Shown here: piece by piece, positions 11,923 through 23,378 of the stretch
Numbering within the stretch: position 1 is the first letter of the stretch
How the letters are laid out: each line of letters starts with the position of its first letter
NCBI GenBank assembly: GCA_003254925.1
Contig: QANZ01021145.1
Coordinates: 1 to 64,000 of the forward strand
Origin: Chamaecrista fasciculata
Lineage: Eukaryota; Streptophyta; Magnoliopsida; Fabales; Fabaceae
Direction of reading: 5' to 3'
DNA length: 64,000 bases
Notes under the pieces: model-generated
Databases searched by the model: none
The model's input: only the letters and a program-made list of their open reading frames with translations
Told to the model about the DNA's origin: nothing
Program-made: the position numbers and the translations under genes

Positions 11923-12377
11923 GGCCAAAGTGTACTTTTGGTCCCATAACTTTTGCTCAGGTTTCGATTTGGTCCCATAATTTTTTTTGTTGCACTTTTG
12001 GTCTCATATCTTTTGCTCAAATTATAGATTTGGTCTCGTGTTTTACTTTTGGTCTCATAGTTATATCTTCAGGTCAGGTTGCAGAATTGTTCTCATTCTC
12101 ATATATATTTTTTTATCAAGTTGCAGAATCGGTCTCATATCTTTGGATTAAGTGCATAATTGGTCCCATATTTTTTTTAATTAGGTGGGACTGATGGTGA
12201 AATTTTTGCAAAGATATGAAACCAATTATGCAACCTGACCAAAAGATATGAAACTAAAAATGAAGCGGGACAAAATTTGCAACTTTTTACAAAGATGACC
12301 AAAAGTGCAACAAAAAAAGTTATAGGACCAAATTGAGACTTGAACAAAAGTTATGGGACCAAAAATGCACTTTGACC
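11923..12377. mobile_element. Foldback MITE, part of a tandem pair
   Basis: It starts GGCCAAAGTGTAC and ends GCACTTTGACC. The pyrimidine-rich spacer before it (ccttttctctttctctttc at about 11879) recurs after it at about 12381, so element plus spacer was probably duplicated in tandem. No clear 9-bp duplication of its own was found, which fits tandem duplication better than independent insertion. Confidence 0.7.
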
Positions 12378-12422
12378 TTTTCCTTTTCTCTTTCTCTTTC
12401 TCTTCTTTTCTAATTCTTTTTG

Positions 12423-12737
12423 GCCAAAGTGTACTTTTGGTCCCATAACTTTTGATCAAGTTCCAATTTGGTCCAATAATTGCACTTCTGATCTCATATC
12501 TTTTGCTCAGGTTGCATATTTGGTCCCGTATTGCACTTTTGGTCTCATATATTTCTGTCAGATTGTAGAATTAGTCTCAAATCTTTGGGTCAGGTGCAGA
12601 ATTGGACTCATATATTTGATACAGGGACCAAATCTGCAACTTTTTGCAAAAATATGAGACCAAAAGTTCAACAAAAAGATTATGAGACCAAATTGATATC
12701 TGAACAAAAGTTATGAGGTCGAAAGTGTACTTTGACC
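12423..12737. mobile_element. Foldback MITE, truncated tandem copy
   Basis: It starts GGCCAAAGTGTAC like the previous copy and ends GTACTTTGACC, but the centre is shortened. It follows the repeated pyrimidine-rich spacer. It is non-coding. Confidence 0.65.
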
Positions 12738-13104
12738 GATATTTTTTCTTCGCTTTATAAAAAAATATATAACAATTTTTTTTTCTTAATTATATTTTTT
12801 AAATATTTATTTAAAAGGAAAAAATGCCAAAATAAACAAATTCAAATTTCAAAAAAGAGAGAAAATGGAGAGATATCAAAATTCTTCATGATTCAAAATC
12901 AAAACAACAAATTTTTTAAATTGATTTTTTATCATGAGGTTTTAAGATTAAATTTCAAACTTTTCTATTAAAAAATAGCAAAAAAAATTTCTAAAGCAAA
13001 TATTTTTTTTTCCAAATGGGCTTTAGAGTGCATGCAAAGTTTGCTAACTCATAGGATTTCGAGAATCAAGTTTAAATTGCAAATCTACCGTAAGAAGAAA
13101 TAAA
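12738..13104. other. AT-rich spacer
   Basis: The sequence is extremely AT-rich with no recognisable gene, RNA or element edge. Confidence 0.4.
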
Positions 13105-13451
13105 GGCAAAAGTGCTAATTTCATCTCTAAACTTTACATAAACATTTAATTTTATCCCTAATATTTCACATTTTTATTAATTTTATCCTTTAACTAACTT
13201 CTTTCAATAAATTAATAACAGACTGCATCCTGTTTTTTATTTGAGTTAAGATTTAAGTTTTTTTTATTAATTTTACATTATATATCATTAGCCATATAGA
13301 TTTTGTCGATAATATTTGGCTAAATAAGAGCAAAGGATAAAATTGACCAAAATGTGAAACATTATATTGGAGCTGAAATTGACAACAAAAATGATTGGAG
13401 ACGAAATTGACAGCTAATGTAAAGTTTGGGGACAGAATTAATACTTTTGCT
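13105..13451. mobile_element. Foldback MITE, 'GGCAAAAGT' family, copy 1
   Basis: It starts GGCAAAAGTGCTAATTTC and ends in the near-complement 'gaattaatacttttgc'. The middle contains 'cattatatatcattag', also found in the copies at 25305-25622 and 52063-52389 (GatA intron 1). It is non-coding. Similar A-rich 9-mers flank it, but the exact duplication is unclear. Confidence 0.7.
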
Positions 13452-14664
13452 AAAAAATAAATGAATCGGTGTTTTAGTCAATTTTGTGCCAAAATTAAAA
13501 AAAAATAAAAAAAGAACACAACCTCCTCCTTTCAGCTGCCTACGATCTCTTGAAGGAGAAGAAGAAGGTGGAATTTTTTTTTGAAAATTTGAAGGACCAA
13601 AACAAAATGAAAAAAATAAACTAAAAAATTAAAATGGAATTTTGAGCAAACTTGATAGACCAAAATATGACTTCCACAAAAAAAATTATTATTCTTTTAA
13701 GAATTAAAAATCTTTACGACAAAAAAAAGATTGAAATAATTGCAAATCAATGATAGAAGAGACTCGAAAGTAGAAAGTAGCTTCACACTCTTCATATTCG
13801 ACCTTCAACTCTACTTCTTCATAACATGGCTTGTGGGTTATGGAGAATAGAACTCCGTTGCTTGCTTGAAAATGTTTGTTGAAGGAAGACAAGGTCTCAG
13901 AGGTGGCAACTCGACGCGTTGTACTATTGGTTGATGGTCATCGCTCTTGTATTGCATCTACATCATCGCCACTTAATCACGATGTAGATGAGAAATAGTG
14001 AAATAAAAAAAAGGTAAAAGTACTATTAATACCCCTACAATATATAGTAAATTTTAATTGTATCCTTAAAGTTTTTTTTTATCAATTGTACCTCTAAAGT
14101 ATGACAGTTTCAGTTGTACCCCTAAAATTTTTTAACTCAATTGTATCTCCAGTTTTTTACATTTGAGTTAATTGTACCTCTAAATTGGAAGTACAATCAA
14201 CATAAAAAAAATAGTAGAAGTATAACTGATGAAAAAATAGGGATATAATTAAAAAAAAATGTTATGATACAAACGAAAATAGTCATATTTTAAGACCCAA
14301 AAAAATCGTTCAAAGTGTAACCAGGAAGGTCACTAGGGGCCATGAACCCCCTCCCCCCCTCCAAATTTGAGTTTTAGTACAAATAGATACATAAAATTAC
14401 ACATGGCAACCCTAGAATTTGAGATATTATAAATTTTGACATATTATTAAACAATACTTGTTTGAGTTGTGTCCTAGTGGTTTGATTGGTTTTTATTGAG
14501 CATGAGACTCTAGGTTCAATTCTCTTTCTCTTCACTTTGATTTTTTCCAAAATTCACTCTCACTATTTACACCCCTTAGATGATTATATTATATATATAT
14601 ATAAATTATTTACACATTTTTAAAAATAATAAACTAAATTATATATTACTTAAAACCTCATTTT
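13452..14664. other. Spacer with degenerate foldback pieces
   Basis: Around 14010-14290 there are phrases such as 'caattgtacctctaaagt' and their partial complements, probably an old foldback element. Positions 13700-13900 include a short minus-strand frame that resembles nothing known. No supported gene is present. Confidence 0.4.
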
Positions 14665-15125
14665 TAGTTCTCAATTTATAGTTTAGAAAGTTTTGTTTTG
14701 GTCCTTAAGTTATTTTTTGTTTTATTTTGGTCCTCAAACTATCACACTTTTTTTTTCATTTTTGTCCCCAAAATGTGATGTCGTCGGGGTTTTGCCTTTA
14801 TCTATAAATTGGATAGCTGAAATTGAGTTGATAAAGAGGAATAAGAAAAAAAATTATTTTTAGTCAAATTATCTCTAATTTGTAACTAAGAATAATTTTT
14901 TTTCTCTCTTTTTATCAACTTATTTTTTATGATACATATGAGAGAGAAATTATCTATGTAAATAAATCAAGTTAGAAATAATGACATAAATCATAGGAAA
15001 TCACATTTTGGGGATCAAATCAAAACAAATGTGAAATTTTGATGACCAAAATAGAATAAAAAATAATTTTAAGACTAAAATAAAAACCTATCCCGTAATT
15101 TAAGAACTATATAATAAATATTTGA
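14665..15125. mobile_element. Degenerate foldback element
   Basis: The left arm 'ttttggtccttaagttatttt' and right arm 'aaaataattttaagactaaaat' are complementary around a centre near 14890. It is non-coding, with uncertain boundaries. Confidence 0.5.
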
Positions 15126-15242
15126 CCTTAATATATCTAGCCCCCTCTCAAAATAATTTCTGACACGGCCTGAATATAACTGAAAGTGACTCTATATTTT
15201 AGCATATCAAAAATACTTTTATAGAAAAAAAATGAAGATTAA

Positions 15243-17151
15243 GGGTGCGTTTGGATTGGTAATAAGTTAAAGGAGGATAAAGGAAGGGGGAGGTAATAAA
15301 AAAGAGATAAATGATTTGTGTTATAAAGGAGGTTTTTAGTAAATGGTGTTTGGTAAAATGAGAGATAAAGGAGGAATTATGATGTGAAATTATTTTAAAA
15401 GGTATGTAATGATTGTGGTGGGTTGAAATAATTGTATTGATATTTGAAATTTGTATAAAGGGTAAAAATAGTAAAAATAAAGGAGAATAAATGAATGTTA
15501 TTTTGGTGTTTGTTTTGGTGTTAATAAAGTGGTATGGTGTAATCATTACCTTGAAATTTGTGCTAAAGGAGAAGTTAATAAAGGAGATTTTTGGAGTGGT
15601 ATGGTAAAGGAGGATGAAGGTGTGAATGTGGGACCAAAATGCAATTTTTGAGTACTAAATTGTAAATTTTTGGGGACTAGATTATACATTTTTCATGTTT
15701 ACTGTCTTTTAATTTTATTTAAAAATTTTAATACTACAAAAAATATTACCTATGTATATAATAGAGGAGGAACCAAAATTTATATTTTCTGGGGTATGAA
15801 TTATATATTTTTCTAAATTTTGTTCTTCAGTAGTTGCAGAACCAAGAATATTAGCCATATTTATACTGAATGATGGACCAATATGTATATTTTTTAATAT
15901 GAATTATACATTTTTTCTCAATAGTGTATAGTACAAAAAATATTATCCATATAGATATGGGAAGAGTGACCAAATTGGAAAGTTGAGATTCGAGAATTAT
16001 AATTTTTTTTCTTATATTGATATTTTTTTTCACCACAAAAAAATTACTCGTATATGTGTTAGAGTAGGGACCAAACTGTAATTAAATTTTCACACCAGTA
16101 AAAATATATTTTTTTNNNNNNNNNNNNNNNNNNNNNNNNNNNNNNNNNNNNNNNNNNNNNNNNNNNNNNNNNNNNNNNNNNNNNNNNNNNNNNNNNNNNN
16201 NNNNNNNNNNNNNNNNNNNNNNNNNNNNNNNNNNNNNNNNNNNNNNNNNNNNNNNNNNNNNNNNNNNNNNNNNNNNNNNNNNNNNNNNNNNNNNNNNNNN
16301 NNNNNNNNNNNNNNNNNNNNNNNNNNNNNNNNNNNNNNNNNNNNNNNNNNNNNNNNNNNNNNNNNNNNNNNNNNNNNNNNNNNNNNNNNNNNNNNNNNNN
16401 NNNNNNNNNNNNNNNNNNNNNNNNNNNNNNNNNNNNNNNNNNNNNNNNNNNNNNNNNNNNNNNNNNNNNNNNNNNNNNNNNNNNNNNNNNNNNNNNNNNN
16501 NNNNNNNNNNNNNNNNNNNNNNNNNNNNNNNNNNNNNNNNNNNNNNNNNNNNNNTTTTTTTTTTAACGGAAAAATGGATGGAAAACGTTAGAGGGACCAA
16601 CTGTGCAAAGTTTTGAAAAACTGAGGAACCAATATGAAACAAAAAATAACTGAGGGACCAATTTGAAACATGGAGCATAACTGAGGGACCAAAATAAGAC
16701 TTTGGCCAAAATTATATATTTTGATAATTCAAGTATTGACTTATTGAGTTGGTATAATTTCAAGGACTAAAATTATTTTTTAATTAAATTAATATAAATT
16801 ATATATATAATATAATATAAGAGAGAGAGAGAAGTGTGAGTAAAAAAAATAGTAAGAAAAGATGAATGGAGAGAGAAAGTTGTAAGTATATTAAATAAAA
16901 ATATTTTAATATGCAATTTACAAATATGCCCTTAGTATTTTATTATTTTATAGTAAAAAGTAAGTAATTATATGTACTTGAGTAAGAATATGTTAGTAAT
17001 TTGAGATGATAAAGGAGATATAAATGAGAAAATAAAGAAGATGAAGATAACTGTGAAACAAACAAGATTTTTTTACTGTAATTCTAATATTAAAGAAGTA
17101 TTGGAAGATAGATGAAAAATAAAAAATATAAAAGTGCATCCAATCGCACCC
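15243..17151. mobile_element. Tourist/Harbinger-like element with an assembly gap
   Basis: The ends are GGGTGCGTTTGGATTGG at 15243 and CCAATCGCACCC at 17151, flanked by TAA on both sides (15240-15242 and 17152-17154). A TAA/TTA duplication with GGG..TTTGG ends is typical of PIF/Harbinger MITEs. The interior includes a segment of the 'ggaccaaaataagactttggcc' foldback type (16555-16705) and a 439-bp gap. No transposase is seen, though one could be hidden in the gap. Confidence 0.65.
16116..16554. other. Assembly gap (439 N)
   Basis: This is a run of Ns flanked by poly-T on both sides. Nothing can be said about its content. Any open frame drawn across it is artificial. Confidence 0.99.
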
Positions 17152-17154
17152 TAA

Positions 17155-17419
17155 GTTTGGACCAGCATAATCGAACTCACTGAACCCGGCAATTATGAGA
17201 AGGTTCGGTCGAGTTGACCTAATTTTACACGTGAGGATTGAGATTTGCACATCCAGTAGTATTAAATGTATAGTTATCAATTGAGGTTGGAGGTCACATG
17301 AGAATGAACCATAACCAGTAACCATAGCACTAGGAGAGTAGGCCAGTAGCACGAGATTACCTACTTAAAAGGGGAAATGGCTATTAGTTCATTTCTGCAT
17401 TTGAAATATTATTTTATTC
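17155..17419. other. Unassigned spacer
   Basis: This short, slightly GC-richer block lies between two mobile elements. No gene, RNA or repeat match was recognised. Confidence 0.4.
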
Positions 17420-17952
17420 AAACAAAAAATTATTATTATTATTATTTTGGTCTCTCAATGTTTTTTTTTATTCATTTTCGTCCCTCAAGTTTTTAAAATG
17501 TTTCACCGTTAGTTCTTGTCCTTCACTCTTTTTATCTATTTTTTCCGTTAAAAAAAAAAAAATTAACTTTAATCTTTCAAAAGTTTTATTTTTTAACATT
17601 GAAGTCCTTTTCCTTTTGTTTGGGTGAAGATAAAGAGAGAAATCGATTCAACTGTTGGTTTTCTTTTTTCTTTTAGGTGAAATTGATTAAAATCCTCAAG
17701 TTATTTTTTTTCCTTATGTGATTCAATTATACAAGGAAAAGGACTTAAATGCAAAAAGATAAAAATTTTGAGAGATTGAAGTTAATTTTTCCTTTTTCTT
17801 GAGGGAACTTGAGGAAAAAGAGTGAAGGACCAAAATAAGGATTAACGATGGAACTTTTTGTAAACTTGAGGGGCTAAAATAGAACAAAAAAAATTTAAGA
17901 GACCAAAACAGAACTTTGAGCAAACTTGAGAGACAAAAATTATATTTTGGCC
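17420..17952. mobile_element. Degenerate foldback element
   Basis: The left arm 'ttttggtctctcaatg' is mirrored by 'cttgagagacaaaaatt' at the right end, and 'gtttcaccgttagttcttg' is mirrored by 'aaggattaacgatggaac'. It is non-coding. The boundaries are approximate. Confidence 0.6.
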
Positions 17953-18649
17953 TATTTGATTTTTTTCCTTTTTCCTGAATGTTTGACTTTTATAACTGTT
18001 AGTGTGCCATCAACTTCACTGCCTAAGAAAATAGTGTGGGATGCATTGAATACCTCTCTGTTTTTCTCTCTCTCATCTGTACTTCTGTCGGCAAAGAGTG
18101 TGGGAGTTTCTAGACATTGTCTTTGGAAGTTTTGTCTTTTTTTTTTTTGTTAAAGGAGTCATTTTGGTCCGTTATATTTTAAAATGAGTAAACTCTCAAA
18201 TTGGTCCCTGGATTATTGAGTCGCTGACAGATTGGTCCCTTATTTATGGAAATTGACAAATAGGTCCCCAAATTTTACTAACGTTAGTCAAATTGGTCCT
18301 TCCGTGAAGTTGCCGTTTGGGAAGACGCTGACGTGGCTATTAACGTGCCACGTCAGCAGTTGGAAAACTAAAAAATCAAAAAAAAAGGCACCTGTGTAGT
18401 TACTGCCACATAAGCGCCACAAAAGCATTAATAATAAAAAATAATTTCATTAAAAATCAAATAGGTCCCTGAGTTTATTTTTTTTCAGAAAAAAAATATA
18501 TATTTACTCACCCAATCTTATCCCATTATTTTCAATTCCCCCTCTTTTTCATCATCTACATTCATTTTAGTCCCAAATCCTCAAAATAAAATTGTAAAGT
18601 GTCCCAAAACTCTTCCAAACATTCCAATTTAGTCCATAAAAGTTTTAAA

Positions 18650-18960
18650 AACCCTAAACCCTAAACCCTAAAACACTAAAAACCTAAAATTGTAAAGTGT
18701 CCCAAAACTCTTCCAAACATTCCAATTTAGTCCTTAAAAATATTAAAAACCCTAAGACCCTAAACCCTAAATCCTAAAATCCTAAACCCTAAAACCCTAA
18801 AATCCTAAAATTGTAAAGTGTCCAAAAACTCTTCCAAACATTCCAATTTAGTCCTTAAAAGTATTAAAAACCCTAAAACTTAAACCCTAAACCTCAAACT
18901 TTAAACCCTAAAACTATAAACCCTAAAATCTAAACACTAAACCCTAAAAAAATCTAATTT
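18650..18960. repeat. Telomere-like CCCTAAA repeats in the element arm
   Basis: Clusters of CCCTAAA and variants occur at about 18653-18680, 18745-18815 and 18865-18955. The complement TTTAGGG appears in the opposite arm at about 19800-19862 and 19920-19940. CCCTAAA is the plant telomere motif. Here it is degenerate, interleaved with unique arm sequence, and mirrored, so it belongs to the transposon arms and is not evidence of a chromosome end. Confidence 0.75.
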
Positions 18961-19189
18961 GAGTTCATTCATTTTATCCCATTATTCTCAATTTATTAAA
19001 TCAAAATTAAAAAAAAACATTTTAGTGCGTGAACCCTAATTTCATCATCATCATCTTCATCTTCCTCCTCATTCCTCTCTCATCTTTCATTCCTCACGGC
19101 CGATCTGCTTCAACCAAATCCTCAAACTTCAAAATGGCTCGATTCTTCAATTTCTGGGTTTGATTTCAACTTCAAAATGTCTCGTCAGG

Positions 19190-19440
19190 GTGTTTCGTGG
19201 TGGAGCCATGGACGGCGATCATATGCAGGTTCGTCGGCGCGTGGGTGTTGATAGGGTTGAACGCGGTGGCGGCGAAGTTGAAGTATGATGATCCGTTGGA
19301 GGCGGCACAGGTGGTGGAGGAAGTGTACGGGACGGGGAGGAAAGGGCATGGGTTGTTGATGGGAGGAGGAGGGAGGTTGCTGTCGGCGCAGGTGGTGGAG
19401 GTACTGGTGGTGTGTGGGTGGGTCACGGCAATGATGATAT
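19190..19440 (+). pseudogene. Captured AMT1 ammonium transporter fragment
   Basis: The plus-strand frame encodes [20 protein letters not shown], then [14 protein letters not shown], then [20 protein letters not shown] and [12 protein letters not shown]. These are signature blocks of the C-terminal part of plant AMT1 ammonium transporters, in family order. The segment normally between LEAAQ and VYG (beginning LHGGCG) is missing, so there is an internal deletion. No upstream or downstream transporter sequence is present. The fragment lies in the core of the foldback element at 18186-20420. It is GC-rich compared with the arms, as expected for captured exon DNA. Confidence 0.85.
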
Positions 19441-19480
19441 GAACTGATGATGAAGGTACTGGTGGTGTACGGGCTGATGA

Positions 19481-19515
<35 letters not shown>

Positions 19516-19730
19516 ATGAACCGATGATGAATTGATTTTTTTTTAATTTTTGGATGATGAACTGATGATGAATGATGAATGATGATGATGATGATATGAA
19601 CTTATGATGAACTAATTTTTTTTAATCAAGAATTGATGAATTGATGAAATTTGTGTAATCTTTAGTGATTTTTGGTTGTGTAGTTTTAGTGTTTTGTGGT
19701 TTGGGGTTTTGAGTGGATGAGAAGATGAAG
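19441..19730. repeat. (GAT)n / 'gatgaa' low-complexity tract
   Basis: Runs of GAT repeats (for example 19480-19515 and 19578-19600) lie between the AMT1 fragment and the right arm. No coding function is inferred. Confidence 0.8.
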
Positions 19731-20194
19731 ATGATGAAAGATGAAGATGATGAAGAGGAAAGTAGGATTTAGAGACCAAATTGGAAGAGAGTAGTTTTTT
19801 TAGGGGTTTAGGATTTAGGGTTTAGGGTTTTAGATTTTAGGGTTTAGGGTTTTAGGGTTTTTAATATTTTTTAGGACTAAATTGGAATGTTTGGAAGAGT
19901 TTTGGGACACTTTATAATTTTTAGATTTTAGGGTTTTAAATACTTTTATGGACTAAATTGGTATGTTTGGAAGAGTTTTGGGACACTTTACAATTTTATT
20001 TTTAGGATTTGAGACTAAAATGAATGTTGATGATGAAAAAGAGGAGGATTTGAAAATATTGGGATAAGATTGGGTGAGTAAATATTTTTTTTCTGAAAAT
20101 AAATAAACTCATGGACCTATTTGATTTTTAATGAATTAATTTTTTTTTATTATTAATGCTTATGTGGCGCTTATGTGGCAGTAAATACACAGGT

Positions 20195-20225
<31 letters not shown>

Positions 20226-20479
20226 NTTAATTTTTCAGTTTTCCAACTGCAGACGTGGCACTTAACGTGCCACGTCAGCGTCTTCCCAAACGGCAACTTC
20301 ACGGAAGGACCAATTTCACTAACGTTAGTAAAATTCGAGGACCTATTTGTCAATTTCCATAAATCAGGGACCAATCTGTCAGCGACCCAATAATCCAAGG
20401 ACCAATTTGGGAGTTTACTCAAAAAAGAAGTAAAACTATCTCGTATGAGGTAACATATGTCTTATAATTTCTTTTAATT

Positions 20480-21356
20480 TTTCCGACCGAGAACCAGGTC
20501 GACCCGAGATAAAATTTTTTGACTGGGCTGGCCCGAGTTGAATTTTTTCGACAGGACCGGGTCGAGCCGAATTTTTTCGATCGAGTCGACCCCGACCGAC
20601 TTTTCCCGACCGTTCTAGCCCGAGCCAAATTAGAAAAATAAAAAAATCTGCTAATTAATTAAAAAATTCCAACTGGGCCGAGCCGTATTTTTTCGACCTG
20701 GTCAGCCCGAGCAGAATTTTTTCGACCGGGCCGGCCTGAGCCTAATTTTTACGATCGGGACGGGCCAAACCGATTTTTTCCGACCAGGTCGAGCCGAGCC
20801 GTATTTTTTGACTTGGCCGGCCCGAGTTGAATTTTTTCGATCGGGCATGCCCGAGCCTAATTTTTACGACTAGGCTGAGTCGAGCCGAACTTTTTTGACA
20901 GGACCGGCTCGAGCCGAATCTTTTTGACCGAGTTAGCTCGAGCCCAATTTTTCGACCGGGCCGACCCGAGCCCAACTTTTCCGATCATGACAGTCCAAGC
21001 TAAATTTTTTAGACTGGGCCGGCTTGAGCCGTATTTTTTCGACCTGGCCGGCTAGTGCTAAATTTTTTCGACCGGGTCAGCCCAAACCGAATTTTTCCGA
21101 TCAAGCCGACCCGAGACAAATTTTTATGACTGGGCCGACCTGAGTCGAATTGTTCCGACCGGGTCGGCCTGGGTCGAATTTTTCCGACTGTGTCGGCCCG
21201 AGCCAAAGTTTTTCGACCGGGCCAGCCGGAGACAAATTTTTCTAACCGGGCCGACCCAAGTCGAATTTTTCCGACAAGACTGGCTCGAGCCGAATTTTTC
21301 TGACCAGGTCGGCCTGGGCTGATTTTTCCCGACTGGGCTGGCCCGAGTCAAATTTT
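20480..21356. repeat. GC-rich 29-bp minisatellite, about 29 copies
   Basis: Degenerate units of 28-30 bp each begin with a run of T and contain a core close to CCGACCGGGCCGGCCCGAG. The array is broken once by an AT-rich insert at about 20625-20665. The core is CpG-rich and partly self-complementary (CGGGCCGGCCCG). Because the unit length is not a fixed multiple of three, open minus-strand frames rich in Ser and Arg drift and are not a credible protein. It abuts the AMT1-bearing element. Confidence 0.85.
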
Positions 21357-21394
21357 GGTCAATTACGTTCTAAAATCCTCTAAAATAACCCAAA

Positions 21395-21720
21395 TTGGGG
21401 TATTTCAAATTTGCACTACAATTTAAATCCTCCCTCACCCAGTCACCCTCCCTTATCTCCTCCTTCATTATCTCTCTCCCCAAACAAGGGGGAGAGTTCT
21501 CTATTCTCCCCCCTCCCCTCCCCTCTCCTTCTCCCCCAATCTCCCCAATCCAAACACACCCTAAATTAAGTATTTTGGAGGAGGAGCTACTTCCCCAAAC
21601 AAATGAGAGAGTAGAAGGATATTAATCTTCCTCTACTCTCTCTCATTTGGGAAGGAACTTCTCCCCAAAAAATACCTCAATTTGAGGTATTTGGAATGAG
21701 TGGCGGAGGTAGGATTTTGA
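21395..21720. mobile_element. MITE-like GA/CT-rich repeat
   Basis: Opposed phrases such as 'ggaggagctacttccccaaac' and 'tttgggaaggaacttctcc' suggest a small foldback. Related sequence recurs at 24060-24500. It is non-coding. Confidence 0.45.
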
Positions 21721-21764
21721 GTTAGGGGGGCTAATAGTTTTTTTTTTCTTATATACTATTATTA

Positions 21765-22382
21765 GGTTAAATAGTCATTTTGGTCCCAAAATTATGGTGT
21801 TAGTTTCATTTTGGCCCTCAAACTATGAGGATAGTTCTATTTTGTCCTCAAACTATTTTTTTCGTTTTAGTCCTTAAATTTTACATTTGTTTCGTTTTGG
21901 TCTTCAAACTTTCACATTTGTTCTGTTTTAGTCCTCAAGCTTATAATAAGTGACTTGACAAAGAGTTAAGAAAATTTTTCACTATTTAAAAGAAAAATCA
22001 ACCATAAATTTATTTCTTTTGGTTCTCAAGTTATAATAAGTGATTTTGACAATCAGTGATAGAAAAATTTTCACTCTTTAAAAGAAAAATCAACCATAAA
22101 TATATCTCTAATTTGTGAATAAAAAGAAAGATTTTTCTTTCTTGCTTTGTCAACTCGTTTATTATAACACATATAGGTAAGAAACAATCAATTTCAACTG
22201 TTCATATTAGAAATAACAATAGAAATCAGATAAAATAACATTTTGGAGACCAAAACGGAACAAAAAATAGTTTGAGGACCAAAATGAAACTAACCCCATA
22301 GTTTGAAGACTAAAATGGAACAAAAAATAATTTGAGAATAAAAATGAAATTAACTTCATAATTTGAGGACAGCTATTTAATC
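21765..22382. mobile_element. MULE-type foldback MITE
   Basis: The ends GGTTAAATAGTC and 'gctatttaatc' are complementary, and the arms consist of 'ttttggtcctcaaactat' phrases and their complement. Flanking 9-mers CTATTATTA and TTATTAATA match at 7 of 9 positions. It is non-coding. Confidence 0.65.
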
Positions 22383-23378
22383 TTATTAATATTATAAGAT
22401 AAAATGTATGAATTGGAGAGTCGTACAGAAAAATATTAAATAATATGGTAAATTGCAGTTTGGTACCCTGTAGTTAGGGGCGGTTCCACTTTGGTACCCT
22501 GAAAGAAAAAAGTTTTCATTTTGATGCCCCGTGGTTTGCTTTGTTAGCGAATTGGTCCCCTGTGCTTATTTTCTGGATTTAAAGGTTTTGACCACGTTAA
22601 AATGTCAAAAACCTCTTAACAAGTCTTTTCTTATGCGTTTAAGTCCTTTCTCTTTACTAAAAGGGATCAAAACCTAAAGAAAACAAAAATTAAAAGGTAC
22701 ATTATGTAAATGGTCAACAATTTCCCAGCTAAAACTAAAAAAATTCCCTTCTTTCTTCTCAAATCTGAAACCCCAAATCCTTCATCTTCTCTTCTCAATC
22801 CTCTGAAAATGGCCAACAATTGTGCCTCTTGAAGTGACGAGATTGTGGTCGTGTTGGCCTCTGTGTTTGCTTTTGTACAACAACATTTATCTTCTTTGGC
22901 CTCTGTTCTTCCGAAAAGGCAAAATAATTAGCAATGAAAAATTACAAATCAGACCATAATTGTGTTTGGAAAATGAAAATTACATAATGATTATGCAGAA
23001 GGCAAAGGACAACGTGATCAGCGTAATTACATATCACCTAACTAGTAATCATAGATAAAATTATGTTTGTCTATGGTCTAAAGTTCCCATGTGGTCCCAA
23101 AGGTAACTAATTAGATTAGAAATTAAAGAGAAGGACGATGTTATGGTAACAAAGTTGAAGCTGAGATTTACAAGGTGTCTAATTCGTAATTTCCATAAAC
23201 TAGTGTAGATTGTAGAAATATCAATGAATCCAGAAATTACAGAACGGGAAAATATAGTAAAATTAAATACAATCTTCCGTATCGTCTCTATCCTCGATTT
23301 CGTGTAGTCTAGACTCGATTTGCTGTTTCCAAAGTGAAATCGAAAATTAGAAACAGAAAATCCTGAGAATCATTATTA
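22383..23378. other. Spacer with a single foldback arm
   Basis: At 22440-22600 the sequence reads like one arm of the '...tttggtaccctg...' foldback class, but no matching second arm was found. From 22800 to 23378 nothing recognisable is present. Confidence 0.4.

Larger units (their letters stand above)
18186..20420. mobile_element. Long-armed foldback element with captured AMT1 fragment (Pack-MULE-like)
   Basis: The ends GAGTAAACTCTCAAATTGG and its complement, closing GTTTACTC, begin inverted arms of about 700-820 bp (18186-19010 and 19730-20420). The arms include 'cacgtcagcgtcttccc', 'cttccaaacattcc' and telomere-like CCCTAAA runs. Between the arms is a core that is GC-rich in its first 400 bp and encodes part of an ammonium transporter. 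No transposase is present. A 9-bp duplication was not found, so assignment to Mutator-like elements rests on the arm structure and the family look. A lone N and a poly-T run at 20200-20230 mark weak assembly. Confidence 0.75.

Noticed and set aside
16082-16678. Long minus-strand open frame
   Set aside because: Most of it runs through the N gap, so it is artificial.
18650-18960. Interstitial telomere or chromosome end
   Set aside because: The CCCTAAA runs are short, degenerate and mirrored in the two arms of a transposon; unique sequence lies on both sides.
19172-19426. Minus-strand open frame opposite the AMT1 fragment
   Set aside because: It is a shadow of the plus-strand AMT1 fragment, which has clear family motifs.
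20419-21351. Several Ser/Arg-rich minus-strand frames
   Set aside because: They are translations of the 29-bp minisatellite. The unit length drifts between 28 and 30 bp, frames are not conserved between units, and no known domain is present.
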